9,353 nt of DNA from Chloroflexota bacterium (GTDB taxonomy: Bacteria; Chloroflexota; Dehalococcoidia; Lucifugimonadales; JADFKI01): assembly GCA_009838595.1 (NCBI GenBank), contig VXRI01000358.1, forward strand, positions 1 through 9,353. The letters are read 5' to 3'. Under the pieces are notes generated by a model that was not told where the DNA came from, ran no database searches, and saw only the letters and a list, made by a program, of their open reading frames with translations. Numbering within the stretch: position 1 is the stretch's first letter; each line of letters begins with the position of its first letter. A program made the translations under genes and the position numbers. This document shows, in pieces, positions 5,970-9,353 of the stretch.

Positions 5970-7109
5970 TCAGCACGAGACTCGGCAGATGTGATACTCA
6001 CGGTAGCCGGTGACTACGCGGATATAGCCACTCAATTCCTCGTCCAGCGCAGCGTCGCCGGTATCGACAAGCAAGGGGCGGCCGTCTAGTGCGCGCAGCT
6101 TGCCGGCCGTCGCGACCACTATGATGTTTTCCCTGCAGATACGCCGGATGATACGCGGGCTAATCTGCTGGTTGCCGCGCCCGAATATGTAACCCTGCCC
6201 GCCAATTACGGTTACGATGACTTTTACGCTGCGCCCATCCGTCAATCGCAGCAGATCGTGTTCAGTGGCGTCTGTTGCCAACAGTTTGCCATTCTCTACG
6301 ACATCCACGCCTAGCAGCGTATTTGTGACGCCCAGCGCGCGCGCGATTGCGTCCATGGTAGTGCCGGGCCCGATGATATACAGCGTGTCGTCAGTCATAT
6401 CTGCTACGACTTGCCGCGCGATGTCTTCTGTGGCTTGGCTGTCCGTCGGCGCAGTGCCGGATTTCGTCGCCTGCACGCCGTCCCCGCCCATCGGCGTCTT
6501 CAAGTAGCCGTGTAAGGTCGCGGAGACCCTGCCTTCACGGAACGCATCTTCGTCGATGTCCATTACTTCCGCATCAGCCAGTTCGGCTGCGTGGTCGTTG
6601 AGAAAGTGCAGCGCCGTTTCGCCTGCCTTGCGCGGCGTCACCGCGAACACCCCGGAGTGCATCTTGACGCCGGCGGGTATGCCCAGCACAGGCAATTCGA
6701 CTGACGCAAAGTCGTCTGTTCTCAGCGCGTCGCAAATGTCCCGCGCCGTGCCGTCACCGCCGGCGAACAGCAGCAAATCAACGCCGAGTCGCTGCAATTC
6801 AAGCACGGCACGGCGCGTGTCGGCGGACGATGTGGATGCGCCGTCCTGCGGGACGCCTTCGATGATGTGCGCGGTCATTGCGCTGGATCGCGCGGTGTCT
6901 TCGCCCATCCTGCCGGCGCAGGTGACGAGTGGCAGTTCAGGCATTGCCTTGCCGATGATGGACAGCGCTTCGTATGCTCGCTTGTCCGCTTGCGGTTCGG
7001 CGCCGAGCGTCAGCGCGCGTTGTGGCGTGTCTTCACCGTCAGTGCCTTTTAGGCCGACGCTGCCGCCCATGCCGGCGATTGGATTGACGATTAATCCGAG
7101 TGTCTTCAA
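5970..7109 (-). CDS. ATP-NAD kinase family protein (COG3199/AcoX-like)
   Basis: This 379-residue protein belongs to the NAD kinase/diacylglycerol kinase-like fold and probably phosphorylates NAD to NADP using ATP or polyphosphate. It opens GLIVNPIAGMGGSVGLKGTDG (residues 5-25), has the GGDGT nucleotide motif at 117-121, and GIPAGVKMHSGVFAVTP at 143-159, a segment typical of the COG3199 branch rather than of classical PpnK. A second conserved block reads LYIIGPGTTMDAIA and then LLGVDVV. The length, longer than the roughly 300 residues of housekeeping NAD kinase, fits this branch. Some relatives (AcoX) sit in acetoin-catabolism clusters, but no such genes are here. The start appears to be TTG at 7109, seven bases after AGGA on the minus strand. 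It is transcribed alone, divergently from the acyl-CoA dehydrogenase-like gene. The substrate of this branch is less firmly established than for PpnK. Confidence 0.88.
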   Translation of the reverse strand: MKTLGLIVNPIAGMGGSVGLKGTDGEDTPQRALTLGAEPQADKRAYEALSIIGKAMPELPLVTCAGRMGEDTARSSAMTAHIIEGVPQDGASTSSADTRRAVLELQRLGVDLLLFAGGDGTARDICDALRTDDFASVELPVLGIPAGVKMHSGVFAVTPRKAGETALHFLNDHAAELADAEVMDIDEDAFREGRVSATLHGYLKTPMGGDGVQATKSGTAPTDSQATEDIARQVVADMTDDTLYIIGPGTTMDAIARALGVTNTLLGVDVVENGKLLATDATEHDLLRLTDGRSVKVIVTVIGGQGYIFGRGNQQISPRIIRRICRENIIVVATAGKLRALDGRPLLVDTGDAALDEELSGYIRVVTGYREYHICRVSC

Positions 7110-7163
7110 TGCGGTGTCCTGTCAATGCGTCAGGGATTCTATTGTGAACTATCACAGATGTTC

Positions 7164-7188
7164 ATGAAGAGTCTTGCTTCATCAAGAC
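7164..7188. repeat. Overlapping alternative hairpins before the NAD kinase gene
   Basis: GTCTTG (7171-7176) pairs with CAAGAC (7183-7188) around CTTCAT. ATGAAG (7164-7169) can instead pair with that same CTTCAT (7177-7182). The two folds exclude each other. They lie about 55-80 bases before the NAD kinase start on the minus strand. A switching leader is conceivable, but no transcription start is known and the stems are short. Confidence 0.3.
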
Positions 7189-7256
7189 CTCTCCTGAGTA
7201 AGGTAATGGACAACCCGTTCAGCGAACTTCTACCTTCATGCATGCTACATCATTTG

Positions 7257-7278
7257 GGTAGGATAGATAGGTAGGATA
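7257..7278. repeat. Paired 9-bp direct repeat in the divergent intergenic region
   Basis: GGTAGGATA occurs at 7257-7265 and again at 7270-7278, separated by GATA (13-bp period). It lies just upstream of a TTGACA hexamer on the plus strand, a position suitable for an activator or repressor of the acyl-CoA dehydrogenase-like gene. The rest of this 253-base divergent region shows no coding frame. Confidence 0.4.
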
Positions 7279-7293
7279 AAGGGTTGCGCGCGA

Positions 7294-7322
7294 TTGACAT
7301 GCGGGGCACTTGGATTTAGTCT
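7294..7322 (+). promoter_or_regulatory. Possible promoter of the acyl-CoA dehydrogenase-like gene
   Basis: TTGACA (7294-7299) is a consensus -35 hexamer, but the sequence 17 bases on, TAGTCT (7317-7322), is a poor -10 match (3 of 6). The location, about 40 bases before the start codon, is reasonable. Confidence 0.3.
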
Positions 7323-7351
7323 GCTAATGGCATTTGGATGAGAATGATTTC

Positions 7352-7356
7352 AGAGG
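7352..7356 (+). promoter_or_regulatory. Shine-Dalgarno deciding the start at 7363
   Basis: AGAGG directly abuts the first ATG (7357), leaving no spacer, but sits six bases before the second in-frame ATG (7363). The second is therefore the likelier start. The proteins differ by only two residues. Confidence 0.6.
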
Positions 7357-7362
7357 ATGCAC

Positions 7363-8538
7363 ATGAATTATTTCCCATTAACCGACGAGCAATTGGAGTG
7401 GAAGGAACGGGTCGCCGATGTTGCGGCGCGCGTCATTGCGCCGCGCGCCGCGGAGTATGACACTAAGGCGCAGTTCCCAAGGGAATCACTTGCCGCGTTG
7501 GGCGAACTTGGGCTGTGGGCACTGCGAGTGGACAAGGAAGACGGCGGTCTCGGCGGCGATATGGTAACGACCTGCGTCATCGTCGAGGAAATCGCAAAGA
7601 AATGCCCGTCCACCGCAATGTGCTACAAAATGCACCTCGAATCGGTGGAGGCGGTCAGTCGCATACCGACCGCGCTGCAGCGAGAGCGATTTGTCCAGCC
7701 GCTCGCGCGTGGCGAGGTTTTCGCGGCGGCGGCAGGCGGCGAATCGCGTGGGCAATCGGGCAACGACTGGCGTCCTGTCTCCGCGCCGGACACGCCGTTG
7801 CCGCTGGTCAACGGCAACTTCGTGCTCGACAACATCCGGAAGTCGTATGTAACATCAGCAGGGCACGCGTCGCACTACATAATGTTCTGCCGCGTGGACA
7901 GTAATCGGCTGGATGGCCCCCCCGACCTGCTGATGTTCGAAGCCGACAAGGTGCATTGGGAGACGCTCGGCGAGTGGGACGGGCTGGGGATGCGCGGCAA
8001 CTGCAGCGCGCCGATGCTGTTTAACGGCGAAGTGCCGTATGATAACCTGCTCGGTATCGAACTCGAAGGCGAGAAAGAGCCGGTGATGCAGAAGTACATG
8101 ATGCCGGTGCTGATTCTCACCTACGGCGCGGCCTATCTGGGCATCGCCTCAGGCGCGTTCGAACTGGCGTGCATCGAAGGCCACAGGCGTTACGCGAGCG
8201 GCGGCAGGCGGCTGGACAATCCAATAAACCAACGGCGCATCGCGGAGATGAGCGCGCGGCTCGAATCGGCGCGTTCGTTCCTACATGTCGCCGCTTCGAT
8301 GATGGACGAGGGCAGGGCGGACTCGTTGCTGCCGTTCATTCAGGCGAAGGTCGTGTGTTCAGAACTCGCCGTGCAGGTTACGCAAGATTTGATGACGATG
8401 TTCGGCGGCACAGCATTTGCGCGGCAGCTGCCCTTTGAACGCTACTTCCGAGACGCGCGCGCCGGTGTCGTAATGGGCTTAGCCAATGACCAAGCGTACG
8501 AGACAATAGCAGCGATGCTGTTTCCACAAGAAGGATGA
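7363..8538 (+). CDS. Acyl-CoA dehydrogenase-like flavoprotein lacking the usual catalytic Glu
   Basis: This 391-residue protein has the acyl-CoA dehydrogenase fold: an all-alpha N-terminal domain (TDEQLEWKERV to about residue 115), a central beta domain with the FAD-contact segment RKSYVTSAGHASHYIMFCR, and a C-terminal helical bundle ending with MFGGTAF, then FERYFRDAR at about 358-366. Family members normally oxidise acyl-CoA thioesters and pass electrons to ETF. Here the residue aligned with the medium-chain catalytic base, after RDAR plus five residues, is Gly372. The alternative helix-G position used by isovaleryl/long-chain enzymes reads MMPVLILTYG near residues 246-255, without Glu. It may therefore be a monooxygenase-like, AidB-like or otherwise divergent member. 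The segment ESRGQSGNDW replaces the common EP-GSD motif. It is a monocistronic gene next to, but divergent from, the NAD kinase. The fold call is secure; the reaction is not. Confidence 0.9.
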   Translation: MNYFPLTDEQLEWKERVADVAARVIAPRAAEYDTKAQFPRESLAALGELGLWALRVDKEDGGLGGDMVTTCVIVEEIAKKCPSTAMCYKMHLESVEAVSRIPTALQRERFVQPLARGEVFAAAAGGESRGQSGNDWRPVSAPDTPLPLVNGNFVLDNIRKSYVTSAGHASHYIMFCRVDSNRLDGPPDLLMFEADKVHWETLGEWDGLGMRGNCSAPMLFNGEVPYDNLLGIELEGEKEPVMQKYMMPVLILTYGAAYLGIASGAFELACIEGHRRYASGGRRLDNPINQRRIAEMSARLESARSFLHVAASMMDEGRADSLLPFIQAKVVCSELAVQVTQDLMTMFGGTAFARQLPFERYFRDARAGVVMGLANDQAYETIAAMLFPQEG

Positions 8539-8556
8539 CGAGCTGCCCCTTCATTT

Positions 8557-8573
8557 CTATCCGATAGTTCGGA
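8557..8573. repeat. Short inverted repeats between convergent genes
   Basis: CTATC-C-GATAG (8557-8567) is a perfect odd palindrome, and TCCGA (8560-8564)/TCGGA (8569-8573) can form a five-pair hairpin with loop TAGT. It lies in the 56-nt gap between two converging genes, where a two-way terminator would be expected. The stem is short, and a U-run is lacking in either direction (A-run on the plus side), so the terminator role is doubtful. Confidence 0.25.
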
Positions 8574-8594
8574 AAAATCCGGAATGGATGAAAT

Positions 8595-8948
8595 CTAGTC
8601 CGTCCGAGTCAGCACAAATCCCTTTTCGCCAGTGATGCGCTGGTCGTTGGGCTGCGCGATTACCACGCCGGCGAGAGAGTCGTCGATAAGGCTGCTGTTG
8701 AATTTCCAAGTTACGCCGATTTCCGCCTTCGGCAATCCTACCGTGGTGAACACCGCCTCGTTGTACTTCACGCGATTGGCAAAGGTCAGGTTGTCCGCCT
8801 GCCACTCTGTCTCGCCTTCGATTGGCTCTTCGAAGCTGATGTTCACCGACGGCGTCGCCGCGTCCACCGACAACGTTACGCTGCGCTCGTCCTGCTCGCC
8901 CGGTAGCACCATTACGCCCTTGTATTCTTGCACTTGCTCATTGCTCAT
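8595..8948 (-). CDS. Hypothetical protein, 117 residues
   Basis: I do not recognise this protein. From the ATG at 8948 it encodes 117 residues beginning MSNEQVQEYKGVMVLPGEQ. It has no signal peptide or membrane segment, so it is probably cytoplasmic. The composition is acidic with many alternating hydrophobic/polar stretches (SVTLSVD, SVNISFEEP, EIGVTWKFN, GVVIAQPN, GFVLTR), suggesting a small beta-rich fold. No cysteine or obvious catalytic motif is present. The same frame continues upstream for 32 codons to 9044, but that extension is low in conserved-looking features. The inner ATG is preferred although its ribosome-binding site (a weak AAGGG about 14 bases upstream) is not convincing. It is convergent with the acyl-CoA dehydrogenase-like gene and has no operon partner in view. 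It is likely a real gene because the frame is clean and codon use resembles its neighbours. Confidence 0.6.
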   Translation of the reverse strand: MSNEQVQEYKGVMVLPGEQDERSVTLSVDAATPSVNISFEEPIEGETEWQADNLTFANRVKYNEAVFTTVGLPKAEIGVTWKFNSSLIDDSLAGVVIAQPNDQRITGEKGFVLTRTD

Positions 8949-9353
8949 CGTGATTCGCTTCGCCCTTTCGCTTGAATGTTTTGTCAAAGTGTCAACTTGA
9001 TTGGCTGATTGTGGAAATATCCGGCAGTCTGCACTGTCTGCCATTGTCCGGTAGAGTTGGAAATGCCACTGAAGCGCGCGACTTCAAAGCCCGTATAGCA
9101 TAGCGCAGACCATCTCAGACGACAACTTTCTGGTACGAAAGTTGCGTCAATAATCTGCCGATTTGGGATGTAATCGATGTCTCCTGTTCGTAAAATCTGT
9201 AATCTCTGTGGGTGGGGTGCTCCGTGTGGCATGAAAGTGTTAAAGGGCGCGGCGGAATGCGAATGACTGCGATTAGATTAGCGGCGTATATGCACAACAA
9301 ATTCTGAATCAAAGAAAGCGATATACAATAAGCTTGTTATCCCTGTTATAACC
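8949..9353. other. Gene-free region to the window end
   Basis: These 405 bases contain only short frames without ribosome-binding sites or recognisable products. The first part must include the promoter of the 117-residue gene on the minus strand. A strong stem-loop is at 9118-9148. From about 9150 to 9210, read on the minus strand, ACAG/ATTACA-like words recur at roughly one-helical-turn spacing, a pattern seen in some intergenic repeats. The end carries TGTTAT twice (9335-9340 and 9344-9349) and a TATACAAT that could be a -10 for a gene beyond the window. Confidence 0.5.
9118..9148. repeat. Strong 12-bp stem-loop in non-coding DNA
   Basis: GACG-A-CAACTTTC (9118-9130) pairs with GAAAGTTG-CGTC (9137-9148) around the loop TGGTAC, giving twelve pairs with one bulged A. 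No T-run follows on either strand. It could be a terminator-like relic, an element end, a structured RNA or a protein-binding dyad upstream of the 117-residue gene. I cannot choose among these. Confidence 0.55.

Noticed and set aside
8557..8573. Bidirectional terminator between the convergent genes
   Set aside because: The stem has only five pairs and lacks a U-run in either orientation, so it is kept only as an inverted repeat of unknown role.
4205..8948. One functional island linking the flavoenzymes, NAD kinase, ClpS and the unknown protein
   Set aside because: Orientations alternate at every gene, no shared operon or common regulatory motif is visible, and the families are widely used in unrelated processes.
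8984..9312. Two short minus-strand frames (82 and 65 codons) near the window end
   Set aside because: No Shine-Dalgarno, no conserved-looking motifs, and the 82-codon frame reads straight through the strong stem-loop at 9118-9148.

Overview
The window holds seven supportable protein-coding genes and no RNA gene, CRISPR array, transposase or phage gene. It looks like bacterial chromosome of moderately high GC. The best lineage hint is the first gene. Its lipoprotein has a long Lys-Glu-Val stalk between the lipid anchor and the solute-binding domain, a habit I associate with Chloroflexota. Together with an LLM-type flavin oxidoreductase and an acyl-CoA dehydrogenase-like protein, this suggests a Chloroflexota genome, perhaps Dehalococcoidia/SAR202-like. 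That is inference: there is no ribosomal or other phylogenetic marker in the window.

Layout. Positions 1-217 are a repeat-rich upstream region with an 18-bp dyad and nested direct repeats. Positions 218-4163 (+) form a dipeptide/oligopeptide-type ABC importer unit: a lipoprotein binding protein, a 146-nt spacer with two hairpins, then DppB-like and DppC-like permeases. No ATPase gene follows. An LLM-class flavin oxidoreductase lies convergently at 4205-5143 (-). Positions 5144-5631 are non-coding and carry a small palindromic element of about 90 bp. A stand-alone clpS is at 5632-5937 (+). It faces a COG3199-type ATP-NAD kinase at 5970-7109 (-). A 253-nt divergent intergenic region with short repeats and hairpins leads to an acyl-CoA dehydrogenase-like flavoprotein at 7363-8538 (+). 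A 117-residue protein of unknown function is at 8595-8948 (-). The last ~400 nt appear gene-free except for a strong hairpin.

How the genes work together. Only the three transporter genes form an evident operon. The rest are single genes in alternating orientation. They share a loose redox/cofactor theme: NADP supply from the NAD kinase and two flavin-dependent enzymes. Nothing in the sequence ties them into one pathway. I see no convincing new multi-gene system. The points most worth a second look are the acyl-CoA dehydrogenase homologue lacking a glutamate at both usual catalytic-base positions, the palindromic element at 5301-5391, the hairpins inside the transporter operon, the repeated clpS start region, and the unrecognised 117-residue protein.

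Several starts were moved inward from the longest open frame to an ATG with a properly spaced Shine-Dalgarno sequence (218, 3267, 5143, 7363). Two genes (2281 and 7109) appear to start with TTG.
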